Source: Shewanella electrodiphila
Lineage (GTDB): Bacteria > Pseudomonadota > Gammaproteobacteria > Enterobacterales > Shewanellaceae
Direction: 5' to 3'
DNA length: 64,000 bases
Assembly: GCF_023283985.1 (NCBI RefSeq)
Contig: NZ_JAKIKU010000002.1
Span: forward strand, 1-64,000
In this document: one piece after another, positions 51,201 to 60,232 of the stretch
Layout of the letters: the number at the start of each line of letters is the position of its first letter
Numbering within the stretch: the first letter of the stretch is position 1
The notes under the pieces: generated by a model
Seen by the model: the letters and a program-made list of their open reading frames with translations, nothing else
Databases searched by the model: none
What the model was told of the DNA's origin: nothing
Made by a program: the position numbers and the translations under genes

Positions 51201-53280
51201 GTACTTGGCTTGCTGTCCATGTTGGGTTAGCTTGGCGGATCAACGCCATCATACCTGCAACATGTGGAGATGCCATTGAGGTACCACTGATAGCGTTATA
51301 ATTACGGGTGTCAGCTTGCGAATTGAATGGGTTTTCATCATTCCATGCGGCAAAGATATCTACACCTGGAGCTGCGATACCTGGACTAAATAATTCTTCA
51401 ACTGTGCTAGAAGGACCACGAGAAGAGAACGTTGCTAACCAATCAGCATCGTCTGGGTTTATATCGCGTGTTGCACGAGATGCAGTAATGGTACCTGTTA
51501 ATGTTTCGCCTTCAGCTGACATTAACCAAGGCTGTAAGCCTTTCACATTCCAGCTACCGAAATATTGAGTAGCGGTTAAATGAATACCTGGGATCACATA
51601 AGCATCGTCAAATACATCATCACCTTCATCCCAAGTGTTATAAAGTACAAAACCACCTGCGCCACCAGCTTGAACATTTATTGCTTTTTCAACACGGGCA
51701 ATATCGCCGCGCTCACAAACAACAATATCAGTTTCTTGGAATGTATCTGCAGCAAAAGGCGTATTACAACGAGCATCACCATGATCGCCAGCAATAACAA
51801 AGTTGCCACTAAATTCACCAGAAACGCCAGCGCCATCAAGTTGCTCAGGGGTTAAAGTCGTGTCGCCACCAGCAAAAGCATTTAGGGCTTTATCATGAAT
51901 ATTGATTGAACGTGAATGCGTTGTCGCTGCAACGTTTAATACCCAAGGCGAAGTGTGGTCGACAGTGTATAGACTATCAGTACCATAAGCCGCACCAGAG
52001 TTACCTGCTGACAATGCAACGGCAATGCCTGCTTCACGGGCTGATAAAAATGCCATTTCAAATGCGTCATTCCATGGGAAGCTTTCGCCGCCACCAATAG
52101 ACATGTTAATCGCATCGACACCATCAAGGATTGCTTGTTCAATACCAAATAATATCGCATCACCAGGACAACCATCATCAGTACATACTTGATAAGAAAT
52201 GATGTTGGCATGTGGAGCGACACCAGAAATCATTGGCATTTGCACACCAATTGAGTTACCTGGCCCGCCACCTAAAGATGTAGTTACAACATCGACATCA
52301 TACAAGATGTTACCAGCAACGGTGCTGGCTACATGGCTTCCGTGTCCGTTGTAATCTTCACCAAATTGCAGTGACTCAGGGTACTGGCCGGTAATCGATT
52401 CATGGGTGTAAACACCGATTAATTTATCATTACATTTATCGGCAAAATCAGCTTCAGCACAACCGCCAAAATAATTACCTGCACCTAATGGGTTAGTATG
52501 AACGTAGCCATCGCCGCCAACAGCAGCAAAAGAAGGGTGGTCAGTATTCACACCAGTATCGATAATACCAACGACCATACCTTCACCTTGGTACTTTTGA
52601 CCGTCAGGTGTTTGGCTGCCGTCCCAAATTCCGCTAGCGCCTACATGTTCAGGGCCTACATCTGTGTGCAGTTGTAGTTTGGTAGAACGTTGAATATAAG
52701 CAACTTCCGACTGCTCAGCCATGCGCATAGCATCTTGCTGTGTCATTTTGACTGTAAATGCGTTAATTGCGGCTGTGAATTGTTGATTCGGGGTCACGCC
52801 AGTGGCGGAAATAACTTGCTGCTGTTTAGATAAAAGGTGTGATTTATACGTAGCAATAGATTGCTGATCCATTGAAGCGGAATTTGTACTATTTTGCTGA
52901 GTGCTTTGACGCAAAGCTTGTTTGGTCGAAGGAAGACCAGGAATAGTCCCGTTATAAGTTGCAATGGGCTTGTCGTGTAATCGAACAATGTAAGTGTGTT
53001 CGCCAGTAATACCTTCTTCAATATTAATCTTATCAAGTGCAGATTTAGGTTGATAATGGATATTACTTAAACTACCACGGCGTAATGGGGTTGTTCCCAT
53101 TTCAGTTTTATACTGAGTTGCTTGTTGTTTTTGTTTATGAAGCTCCATCATATTAATACTTGTTGGTATTTGCGGTGGAGTATCCAATGTAGAGTGCTGT
53201 CCATTATCAGCGACTACATTGCCGACACCACCTGCATATATCGCAGCCAATGTCATCAATGTCAATTTTTTAATTCTCAT
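48280..53280 (-). CDS. large secreted subtilisin-like (S8) peptidase with GlyGly-CTERM tail
   Basis: A 1666-residue serine peptidase. Order of parts: signal peptide (1-24), an inhibitor I9-type propeptide (about 90-205), catalytic domain with D241 (IIDTGVNTDH), H313 (NGHGSHVAS) and S668 (GTSMASPHVAG), the oxyanion Asn in SAGNSG, a PA domain insert (about 490-600), then long beta-rich domains and a C-terminal GGSLSLLGLVFLGLLGASRR tail (GlyGly-CTERM). GlyGly-CTERM proteins are handled by a rhombosortase and displayed or released by type II secretion. The gene has AGGAAC before its ATG and stands alone after a decayed copy of its own end. Confidence 0.93.
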   Translation of the reverse strand: MRIKKLTLMTLAAIYAGGVGNVVADNGQHSTLDTPPQIPTSINMMELHKQKQQATQYKTEMGTTPLRRGSLSNIHYQPKSALDKINIEEGITGEHTYIVRLHDKPIATYNGTIPGLPSTKQALRQSTQQNSTNSASMDQQSIATYKSHLLSKQQQVISATGVTPNQQFTAAINAFTVKMTQQDAMRMAEQSEVAYIQRSTKLQLHTDVGPEHVGASGIWDGSQTPDGQKYQGEGMVVGIIDTGVNTDHPSFAAVGGDGYVHTNPLGAGNYFGGCAEADFADKCNDKLIGVYTHESITGQYPESLQFGEDYNGHGSHVASTVAGNILYDVDVVTTSLGGGPGNSIGVQMPMISGVAPHANIISYQVCTDDGCPGDAILFGIEQAILDGVDAINMSIGGGESFPWNDAFEMAFLSAREAGIAVALSAGNSGAAYGTDSLYTVDHTSPWVLNVAATTHSRSINIHDKALNAFAGGDTTLTPEQLDGAGVSGEFSGNFVIAGDHGDARCNTPFAADTFQETDIVVCERGDIARVEKAINVQAGGAGGFVLYNTWDEGDDVFDDAYVIPGIHLTATQYFGSWNVKGLQPWLMSAEGETLTGTITASRATRDINPDDADWLATFSSRGPSSTVEELFSPGIAAPGVDIFAAWNDENPFNSQADTRNYNAISGTSMASPHVAGMMALIRQANPTWTASQVQSALQMTADSMAIKTLHPNTGETKVAGVYRAGHGLANVERAINAGLIMDETADNFRRANPQNGGLVRDLNLPQLINNDCGRDCSWLRTVTATQDGTWDVSVARASEGQPYWDYSLDPSANVSVTPSQFSLKKGESITLTINGSFQESDMAWHDGTIANAQGEIHFIATDETIPASHWPYSATFIGTTLPNTINVKAHDDAASHMIENVPFGVPANTLSGVVYTPVEATTIEFDSARLQFGEQFVDDQGFWNTDLASVTTFPVTVPENSAVFRAEITDRIKSSMNTEYDIFADADIMIFRDFNGDGMYHYSEAICGSQLPQTSIGEYCSLENPEAGEYVIMVQNYLMYPWESVDTYEMSYAVVAKDVTSDIQLSFSDSEELNSSLNIEWDMMMEEGKTYYSAAAIHAGANEEGSLTLVPMQMTRGKNTVSIDSTQDAARVGDIIDMRLTVQANQSGENRLVDIAASLSDGLRIIDGSLSESIAGVVATDNGFTVQVEQLNTADKQTDYIVTTNETDAMCRTPWNIEYLDGTSIDGEYVDLARFGMAPSWGSFYEVNEWGWGTWTHEIIIPTIDNAMAPFDNEEYFVTDQVVLSSRGWLQLDYVQYNPWDIMPQKVHLELPATEYTTPADFIVAPLWNASQDENWNQKTTLSMYEPSWDPALQKGVTVAYFEGYTLVEWDKASTHDFGYDENWQQTITPRDDSYDFQVFMRERTGHVDGEYEYIMAYNNVDVGSQDGSGSIGVRGYNGPRAGMWPLNGHQGESFAYNDLNDKLKDGLVVCYNIDGPQSSRITIEFQAEVIDAALGMDQEMTVTGTVDGIADASATQTITVASNINMLAIDDQMVEENMTLEGITVHYTDNDGGMSANTITVTGENVTAVVNGHTSGSSFDITPAADFWGETMVTVTVSDNLFPNDMSTTTFMLTVNSDGVEPTPPAAENPIEPEATPDNDDGGSLSLLGLVFLGLLGASRRKKYH

Positions 53281-53728
53281 GATGAGTTCCTATTAATTAT
53301 TATTTTAATGACCACGAATAAAAAAGTGGTTAATCAGATATTGCAAAATTGTTACCGGATAATCCAATGCGAAATTAAGCATTAAATAATGCATAAAAAC
53401 TATTAATGGGAATTGGTTGTTTAATCTTAATTGATGCAATTTTTGTATCGGATTAATGCGCAGTTGTAATTAATTAATTGAATATTAAGTGATACGTTTT
53501 GATACATTTACGCATTTATATAAACCCTTTATTTACAGTGGTTTACTATTTTAGTTTGAGGTTTTGTATCAATTTTAATTATTGTTGAACTAAGAAATTA
53601 ATTCTGTTTTAATATTGATGTTTTATCACTTTTAATAAAATTTGAAATGTTTTTTTATAATGAGTAAGTTGACGTAATTGCTATTAATACTTCGGATTTT
53701 CTGCTTTTTTTTATAATTGGGTATGTTA
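53281..53728. other. AT-rich promoter region of the subtilase
   Basis: About 450 bp, very rich in A and T, without a gene. It separates the divergent subtilase and LysR genes and should contain both promoters. The LysR product may regulate the subtilase, but no defined LysR box was identified. Confidence 0.5.
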
Positions 53729-54646
53729 ATGGAATTACGTCATTTAAAACATTTTCTTGTTGTTGCGGATTTAAAACATTTCCATAGAGCAGCACTCGAA
53801 TTAAATTTGGCACAACCATCTTTGTCTAGAAGTATTCAAAAAATGGAAGATTTATTAGGTGCTAAATTATTAGAACGGACTTCACGCTCGGTGACATTAA
53901 CCCCATTTGGCGAAGTAGTTGTTGAGCATGGTAGCCGTATCGTTCGAGATGTTGAGTATCTAAAAAGAGAAATCAAAGCGATTCAAGGATTAGAAACCGG
54001 GGAGTTAATGGTAGGGGCGAGCGCAATACCATTAAATAGCATTGTAGGCCCGAGTATTGGCCAATTTATCAATACATTTCCCAACGTCAATGTTGAATTA
54101 AAAGTGGGTAATTGGCTGAGCTTGTATCAAAAACTGTGTAAAGCTGAAGTGTCATTATTTATCGCTGAAACCAAAGCGACGGAACTGGATTTAAGAGATG
54201 ACATTGAGGTGATTCCATTACCCAGTTTTCAAGCGGTATTTTGCTGCCGTGCAGGGCACCCTTTAACTGATAAACCTCAAGTTACACTTGATGATATTAA
54301 GCAGTATCCGATTGCGATTCCATCAGCCTTACCCAAACCGTTATTTGTTCAATTTGGCGATCTATTTTCTAAGTATCGCGATGACTTTTCAGGATTAGTG
54401 AAATTTGAACAATTTCAGGCGATTAAGGAGTCGTTGACTGAATGTGACTTAGTGGCATTAGCGCCAGATATCTCCATCGTGCGAGAGGTAGAATCCCAGT
54501 CTTTAGTGGAGCTACCTGTGATGGATATTCCTGACATAAAAGCATCTTTTAGTATTGTTTATCTTAAAAATCGACGCTTAACGCCTGCGGCCAAAGCTTT
54601 TATCGACTTTATTAACCCTGAACCTTTAGCGATTTCAGTAAACTAA
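53729..54646 (+). CDS. LysR-family transcription regulator
   Basis: A 305-residue LysR-type regulator with helix-turn-helix LKHFHRAALELNLAQPSLSRSIQKMEDLLGAKLLER (given in part), and a periplasmic-binding-like effector domain. ATG 53729 opens onto MELRHLKHF; TTG 53717 and ATG 53723 also possible. It is divergent from the large subtilase gene, which is the usual arrangement for a LysR gene and its target. Effector unknown. Its stop codon directly abuts that of the next, convergent gene. Confidence 0.85.
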   Translation: MELRHLKHFLVVADLKHFHRAALELNLAQPSLSRSIQKMEDLLGAKLLERTSRSVTLTPFGEVVVEHGSRIVRDVEYLKREIKAIQGLETGELMVGASAIPLNSIVGPSIGQFINTFPNVNVELKVGNWLSLYQKLCKAEVSLFIAETKATELDLRDDIEVIPLPSFQAVFCCRAGHPLTDKPQVTLDDIKQYPIAIPSALPKPLFVQFGDLFSKYRDDFSGLVKFEQFQAIKESLTECDLVALAPDISIVREVESQSLVELPVMDIPDIKASFSIVYLKNRRLTPAAKAFIDFINPEPLAISVN

Positions 54647-55588
54647 TTAACGACTTCTTTCTGCTTTATTTTGCTCAGTAATAATCTGATTAATGCTGTT
54701 ATATAGCCACTGAAAAAGCGGCTTGTTTCTGTGTCGATAATGATGGCAGAAATAGCTATTTAATTCGACGGGTTTACCATCGATATGTATCACCTTACTG
54801 GTGACTTTTTCTGTGCTTATACCATGATATTGTGTGCCGACAGCATGCATTAACTGGGTTTGTGCAACCACACTGAGCACAGAACTTGGATGAGGGTTAC
54901 GATAAGCAATAGTTGGGCTTAAACCACGGCGTTTAAGATACTTTTCCACATAGGTTATATTCTCGTTCCAACCTGGCACATGTAACACCGCTAATGGGTA
55001 CTGAGTAAAAGCCTGTTCATCGATAGTTTTATCTATCAACGGGTGCTGTTTGTTTAAATAAACCCTCGCAAACAAACTCGGCAGTGTTTTTATGCTCATT
55101 TCTTTGGAGAAGTCTGGTTCCATCATCGTAATGGCAAAGTCTTGTTTACCTAATAATAAATCCTGCTCCGTTGCGCTATTCCATACCGATACGACTAATT
55201 CTACTTGCGGAGCAGTCTGATGCAGAGCGAGAAATAACTTATCGCTGATCAAACCTATCAAAGCTGGGTGAATCGTGACGCAGAGTTTACCGGTTAGTTT
55301 TTTGAACTCAAATTCGTCGACATGATTAATGATATCAGCCAACTCTTGCCACGTATTTGGCAGCCTTTGGGCTAAAAAGTGGGCTTTATCTGTTGCCGAT
55401 AATCCGTGTCTAGTCTTAACAAAAATAGGATCGTTAAAGGCATCACGAAGTTTTTGTAGTGTTCGACTGACTGCTGGTTGACTCATGTGCAGTCTTTCAG
55501 CTGCTTTATGGGTGTTGAGCTCTTCGTACAAGATGAAAAAAACTTTGATTAAATTCAGATCGAGTGACTCAAATGGGGTTTTATTCAT
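54647..55588 (-). CDS. LysR-family transcription regulator (NodD/LeuO-like)
   Basis: A 313-residue LysR regulator. The opening LDLNLIKVFFILYEELNTHKAAERLHMSQPAVSRTLQKLR, quoted in part, is of the NodD/LeuO/LysR subgroup. The effector domain follows. ATG 55588 is preferred; a TTG at 55612 is also in frame. It converges on the other LysR gene with no bases between their stop codons, so the two transcripts must overlap. Confidence 0.85.
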   Translation of the reverse strand: MNKTPFESLDLNLIKVFFILYEELNTHKAAERLHMSQPAVSRTLQKLRDAFNDPIFVKTRHGLSATDKAHFLAQRLPNTWQELADIINHVDEFEFKKLTGKLCVTIHPALIGLISDKLFLALHQTAPQVELVVSVWNSATEQDLLLGKQDFAITMMEPDFSKEMSIKTLPSLFARVYLNKQHPLIDKTIDEQAFTQYPLAVLHVPGWNENITYVEKYLKRRGLSPTIAYRNPHPSSVLSVVAQTQLMHAVGTQYHGISTEKVTSKVIHIDGKPVELNSYFCHHYRHRNKPLFQWLYNSINQIITEQNKAERSR

Positions 55589-55694
55589 TGTGTTTGAAGG
55601 CAAGTAAGACAATGGGTATAGACAGTGTATTGTGGATTAGACGAAATGTCGAAATAGTGCTAATGAAAATACCAATTAACGCTTGAATAACTAT

Positions 55695-55735
55695 ACAAAA
55701 AAAGCCCCTAACAATCATCATTATTAAGGGCTTAC
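55695..55735 (-). terminator. terminator of the sigma/anti-sigma/DUF4097 operon
   Basis: AAGCCCTTAATAAT and ATTGTTAGGGGCTT pair imperfectly on the minus strand, followed by Ts. It is about 35 bp after the DUF4097 stop. Confidence 0.75.
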
Positions 55736-55770
55736 TGAGTGTTGAATTATTTCATTAAACTTAGGTTAAG

Positions 55771-56730
55771 TTATTTCTCTAAACTGACTTTTCCGCTAAT
55801 GGTGCTGGCATTAAAGCTACCATCACCTTGCTGAGTTTTAAATTGAATAGACTGTCTTGAGGTGTACTTGGTTTTCATCGGTTTATCATTCGTTAAACGA
55901 TTTTCAATTCTTCCACCTGGGCCACCATCAATCTCGAATGCTAAATTTGGCATATTGGTAAACTTAACTTCAATGTCACCGCTGACAGTATCGAATAATA
56001 CTTTAGTGATGGCGTCACTCAGTTTAACTTCAATATCGCCACTAACAGTAACCACTTTAACTTTTTCCGCAGCAGTAAAACTGCCTTCAACGTCACCAGA
56101 AACTTGGTCAATGCTTAAGTCTGTGACTAAGTTATTTTCAGATTCTAACTCACCACTGACCAGGCGATATTTTGCTTTACCTTGCACATCTTTGTCTTTG
56201 ATATCTCCTGACACCGTTTCTAATTCAATTTTACCGTTAAGCTTTTCAGCTTTGATGTCGCCTGAAACAGTGTTTAAGCTGATTTTACCTTCAATATCTT
56301 CAACTTCCATACTGCCACTGACTAAAGATAATTGAACTTTACCAACTAGTTTCTCAACTTCGTAGTCAGCAGAAACCCCTTCGGCTTCCAGTGCTAAATT
56401 TGATGGAATACGAATAACTAAGTTTGAACCTTGATCATTGTTACCACGGTAGCTGCTTGGTAGCTTATCCTCTATGATAATATCGCCGCCTTTTTTTTCA
56501 AAAACAAAGCCCTCTGATAGTTCATCAAGCTGACCTTTTACGCTAATAATATCCTTATCCCAACCAATAATTTCAACCTTGCCACGTTGTACTTTTAATT
56601 CAATGTTAGGGTTGGCAGAAACGGTCATTTCACGCTCTATCTGTTCGACTGCTTGCGCCATCAGTGGAGTCATTAACAGACTGCAGCCGAATATCGTTCG
56701 ACTGACTAGCTGGTTAAGGGTGATATTCAT
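55771..56730 (-). CDS. DUF4097-family exported beta-repeat protein
   Basis: A 319-residue protein from ATG 56730, which has AAGGA upstream and overlaps the stop of the preceding gene (ATGA). A signal peptide ends near AQA. The rest is repeats with the xxVSGDI motif (at least six, e.g. LNTVSGDIKAEKL), forming a parallel beta-helix-like solenoid, the DUF4097/DUF4098 plan. Such proteins are surface or periplasmic with unknown ligands and often belong to ECF sigma regulons. Gene order here suggests it is the output or the sensor of the ECF system. Confidence 0.8.
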   Translation of the reverse strand: MNITLNQLVSRTIFGCSLLMTPLMAQAVEQIEREMTVSANPNIELKVQRGKVEIIGWDKDIISVKGQLDELSEGFVFEKKGGDIIIEDKLPSSYRGNNDQGSNLVIRIPSNLALEAEGVSADYEVEKLVGKVQLSLVSGSMEVEDIEGKISLNTVSGDIKAEKLNGKIELETVSGDIKDKDVQGKAKYRLVSGELESENNLVTDLSIDQVSGDVEGSFTAAEKVKVVTVSGDIEVKLSDAITKVLFDTVSGDIEVKFTNMPNLAFEIDGGPGGRIENRLTNDKPMKTKYTSRQSIQFKTQQGDGSFNASTISGKVSLEK

Positions 56731-57320
56731 ATTTGATTTCCTTGAGTTGATGGAGCTGTATTCATTGGTGTGCGTTGCTGTTGTTGTAACAATTCTATTT
56801 CGCGTTTCATAATCCAAAGCCATAAATCCCAAACTTGTTTATTGTTAGGGTCATTCTTTAAGGCTTGCTGAATCTCTTTTGAGGCAAGTTCTAGTTCTGA
56901 AAACCCTTTATTGAACGGGTTAGTTTGATTATCAAGCTGCATACCTACGGTGTATTTGTTGTCTTCAAATGAGGTAATTTGTTGCTGATGCGTCTGGGCA
57001 ATTTGATCGACCAGTGCAATTAAATCTTCGGTGGACTGGTTTGATAATGCGTTATTGACCGTTAGGGTTTCAGTGGAGCTGATGTTTGGCGTCGACAGTT
57101 TCCAGCCTAATACCATCACAAATGCAAGGCTTGCGGCCATTGCAATCATTTTCCAATGTGAATCCCCTTTGACCATGCTGTTTTGTGTCATATTGCTGTT
57201 GGTTTTAGCACTAATTTGGTCATCAATGTCTTGCCAAAGATCGGCCTTAGGACTGATTTCTTTGGGTAAACTGGCTAGCAAATCGTCAAGGTTCTCTTGT
57301 TGTGGTTGGTTTTTTTTCAT
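56727..57320 (-). CDS. putative anti-sigma factor
   Basis: A 197-residue protein with a cytoplasmic N-terminal segment (about 1-55), one transmembrane helix (IAMAASLAFVMVLGWKL, about 58-75) and a periplasmic part with long helices. This topology, together with coupling by a 4-bp overlap to the ECF sigma gene upstream, is typical of anti-sigma factors. No zinc motif HxxxCxxC is seen, so it is not a ZAS-type anti-sigma. The assignment is from context and topology. Confidence 0.7.
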   Translation of the reverse strand: MKKNQPQQENLDDLLASLPKEISPKADLWQDIDDQISAKTNSNMTQNSMVKGDSHWKMIAMAASLAFVMVLGWKLSTPNISSTETLTVNNALSNQSTEDLIALVDQIAQTHQQQITSFEDNKYTVGMQLDNQTNPFNKGFSELELASKEIQQALKNDPNNKQVWDLWLWIMKREIELLQQQQRTPMNTAPSTQGNQI

Positions 57321-57982
57321 GACAGCATTTCCTGTAACATCTGTTTTGCTCTGTGGTACTGGGTTTTGCTCGTTCCCACTGCAATATTCAATATTTCTGC
57401 AATTTCCTGATGCTGATAACCTTCAATAGCGCTTAATACAAATACCACTCTGGTTCTTTCTGGTAACTTCATTATTAACTTGTCTAAACGGTGATATTCA
57501 TAATGCCGACTTGCTTCTTGTTCGTTTTCGTCGGTGATACTGCTATCAGGTAAAAAGCGGTGCCAAAAACGCTGTTTGGCTTTCATGCTGTTAATGGCTT
57601 GATGAACCGATAACTTATGCAACCAAGTGGTGAACTGACTTTGACCATTAAACTGTTCTAATTTTTGCCACAATCTAACAAAACAGTCCTGACAGATTTC
57701 ATCGGCATGATCATGACTACCACTAAGGCGAAAACAAATGGCATACACTCGTCCCTGGTGACGCAAATATAACTGCTTAAATGCAGCTTTATTACCTGAC
57801 TTGGCTAGATTCACTAATGTCTCGTCAGGCGTAAGCCCATCGATTTGATCGTGATTAGCCTGATTTTGATCTGTTTCAGCGTTTTTACTTGGCTGCTGAA
57901 ACTGGCAATCAATGTCAGTAATGTTGTTGGAGTTCAGGGTCACCGTTTTATCCGATTGGGTGCGAGTTACTAGATTAGACAT
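57317..57982 (-). CDS. ECF-type RNA polymerase sigma factor
   Basis: A 221-residue sigma70-family protein with region 2 (AAFKQLYLRHQGRVYAICFRLSGSHDHADEICQDCFVRLW, quoted in part) and region 4 (LPERTRVVFVLSAIEGYQHQEIAEILNIAVGTSK), separated by a short linker; this is the RpoE/ECF layout. An unusual N-terminal extension of about 55 residues with many Asn/Gln precedes region 2. ATG 57982 is preferred. It is the first of three coupled genes (sigma, anti-sigma, DUF4097), expected to respond to an envelope signal. No promoter match is claimed. Confidence 0.85.
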   Translation of the reverse strand: MSNLVTRTQSDKTVTLNSNNITDIDCQFQQPSKNAETDQNQANHDQIDGLTPDETLVNLAKSGNKAAFKQLYLRHQGRVYAICFRLSGSHDHADEICQDCFVRLWQKLEQFNGQSQFTTWLHKLSVHQAINSMKAKQRFWHRFLPDSSITDENEQEASRHYEYHRLDKLIMKLPERTRVVFVLSAIEGYQHQEIAEILNIAVGTSKTQYHRAKQMLQEMLS

Positions 57983-58186
57983 TAGCAAGTTAGTAAAAGG
58001 TTTACTCGTATATAAAAAATAATATCTAGAAAACCAACTTTTGGTCGATAAAGATACAGTCAGTATCCTGAAAGCTAATACATTATTAGCTTATACAGGC
58101 TATAAAAATTAGTTTGCTTAAAAGTTGTCTAATAGGTAATTAAGCATCTATATTTTTAATGTACCTTAAGGTTATTAGGGATTTAT

Positions 58187-60052
58187 ATGCTAATTCGTAC
58201 CAAATTAATATTGAGTGTTGTGGTGTCACTAGTCGCATTTGTCGCGATGTTTTTATTGCAACTCTATACCAGTGATGTGAAATCGACTTTGGCAGGCGCT
58301 GCCAACAATATTACTGAAATTGAGCGAGAAGTTTTACAACTTCGAGTGACGGAAAAAGACTTTTTTGCCAGGTTAGACAGTAAATATATTGATGAACATG
58401 ACAAGATTTATGTCGACATTAATAATACGATAGCTGCGCTTAATGAGGCATTAACCGATCGTGGTTTATCCACTCAAAGCTTATCGAGTTTTAACCAAAG
58501 TCTGGACACCTATAAAGTCATGTTTGCTGAGTTAGTGACTTTACAAACAGAAATAGGCTTAACACCGAAGACGGGTTTATATGGGGATTTACGCAAGTCA
58601 GTTCATAATGTTGAAACCATTTTAAAAGAGCAAGGACAAGCGGAGTTATCAGTCACCATGTTACAGCTGCGCCGTAACGAGAAAGACTTTATGTTACGCC
58701 GGACCCAAAGCTACCTAGATAAATTCGAAAAGAATTTAGATTTATTTCAATCCCAACTTCAGTCTTCATCTCTCAATTCATCAACCAAGAATCAACTATC
58801 AGGATTGGCTGATGCTTATCAAAAAAGTTTTATCTTATTAACTGATAAAGAAAAGCTATTTGGTTTAACCGCTTATGATGGTGACATGCTGAAACTAAGA
58901 GAAGCCATTAAAAGGACGGATACCGATCTTATTCATCTGCATGAGCAAACTAATGCTCAAATTGCAGGAGCTGAAACTAATGCGCTGATTTTGGGGGTAA
59001 GTATTTTTGTGCTTATCTCCGTGATCTTATCGATTTCTGCTTATCTTATTTTACGCAGTATTGTGGTGCCGATTAATGATATCAATCGGGTGATCTCAGA
59101 AGTTGAAAAGAATAAAGATTTAACGCTTCGTTGTGATGAAAGCAAAAACGATGAACTTGCAAGAATTGCAAAACACTTTAATGCCATGGTGCTAAGTTTT
59201 CAGCAATTGATTGAGCAAGTGAACGAATCAGTAGATGCGATGAATATCTCCTGCGAAGAGCTGACTCAAAATGCAGTTACGGCATCTGAAGGCGTTTCAA
59301 AACAATTAAGTGAAACGGACATGGTTGCAACAGCCATTACTGAAATGGGGGCGACCATTGATGAGATTGCCAGTAATACTGAGCAAGCAGCACTTAAAGC
59401 CAATGAAACCAATGACAATGCTCAGCAAGGTTTAGTCAGTGTTGAACAGACAATTGAGAAAATACAAAGCTTAGCAAGTCAGCTGAGTGATTCATCAAAC
59501 GTCGTCGCAGACTTAGAACGTGACAGCGAAACAATAGGCAGCGTGTTAGATGTTATTAGAGGTATTGCAGAACAAACTAATTTACTGGCATTAAATGCTG
59601 CTATTGAGGCTGCTAGAGCCGGTGAGCAGGGCAGAGGATTCGCGGTAGTGGCAGATGAGGTCAGAAACCTTGCCATGCGCACCCAAGAGTCCACCGAAGA
59701 AATTTCGAAAATTATTTCAACTTTGCAAAGCCGTACTCATTCGATTGTGCAGTTAATGGATGCCAGTCAGCAGCAGGGTTCAGAAAGCGTCGAGCAAGCT
59801 GGTGGAGCAGGGGACTTACTCAACTCAATCACCCAAGATGTGCAAACTATATCAGACATGAGTACCCAAATTGCGACCGCCATTGAAGAGCAAAGTATGG
59901 TGGCTGCAGAAGTCGGTAAAAATGTAGTGGTGATCCGTGATATTGCAGATGAAACTGCCAATGCAACTGAAGAGAATGCGGCAGCAACACAAGATGTTAG
60001 ACAGCGAGCAGAGTCATTACATGAAGCGGTGAGCTTATTTAAAGTGAGTTAA
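58187..60052 (+). CDS. methyl-accepting chemotaxis protein with HBM-type sensor
   Basis: A 621-residue transmembrane chemoreceptor. Residues about 12-28 and 265-290 are membrane helices. The periplasmic part is helical with two similar blocks ([15 protein letters not shown] and [16 protein letters not shown]), the sign of an HBM (helical bimodular) domain. Then come HAMP and a signalling hairpin with tip [39 protein letters not shown], quoted in part. It lacks a C-terminal NWETF-type pentapeptide. HBM domains bind organic acids in known members; the ligand here is unknown. Confidence 0.92.
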   Translation: MLIRTKLILSVVVSLVAFVAMFLLQLYTSDVKSTLAGAANNITEIEREVLQLRVTEKDFFARLDSKYIDEHDKIYVDINNTIAALNEALTDRGLSTQSLSSFNQSLDTYKVMFAELVTLQTEIGLTPKTGLYGDLRKSVHNVETILKEQGQAELSVTMLQLRRNEKDFMLRRTQSYLDKFEKNLDLFQSQLQSSSLNSSTKNQLSGLADAYQKSFILLTDKEKLFGLTAYDGDMLKLREAIKRTDTDLIHLHEQTNAQIAGAETNALILGVSIFVLISVILSISAYLILRSIVVPINDINRVISEVEKNKDLTLRCDESKNDELARIAKHFNAMVLSFQQLIEQVNESVDAMNISCEELTQNAVTASEGVSKQLSETDMVATAITEMGATIDEIASNTEQAALKANETNDNAQQGLVSVEQTIEKIQSLASQLSDSSNVVADLERDSETIGSVLDVIRGIAEQTNLLALNAAIEAARAGEQGRGFAVVADEVRNLAMRTQESTEEISKIISTLQSRTHSIVQLMDASQQQGSESVEQAGGAGDLLNSITQDVQTISDMSTQIATAIEEQSMVAAEVGKNVVVIRDIADETANATEENAAATQDVRQRAESLHEAVSLFKVS

Positions 60053-60232
60053 ATCTAAAAGCCATTTATTAGGCTCTAATATGCAATGGGCTTATGTAAT
60101 TGGCTTTAAAATCAGTATTAACTATTTACAGGAATAGTCCACATTATTGAGTTCCAATCAGTGAAGTGTTTTTGTGTAAGGTTTATATTAAATTCAAGTG
60201 GATATTAAATAAAAAGAATAATTGGGATAGCG

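Noticed and set aside
50352..52223. Short frames inside the subtilase gene
   Set aside because: They are overlapped by the continuous 1666-residue frame, which carries the catalytic triad.
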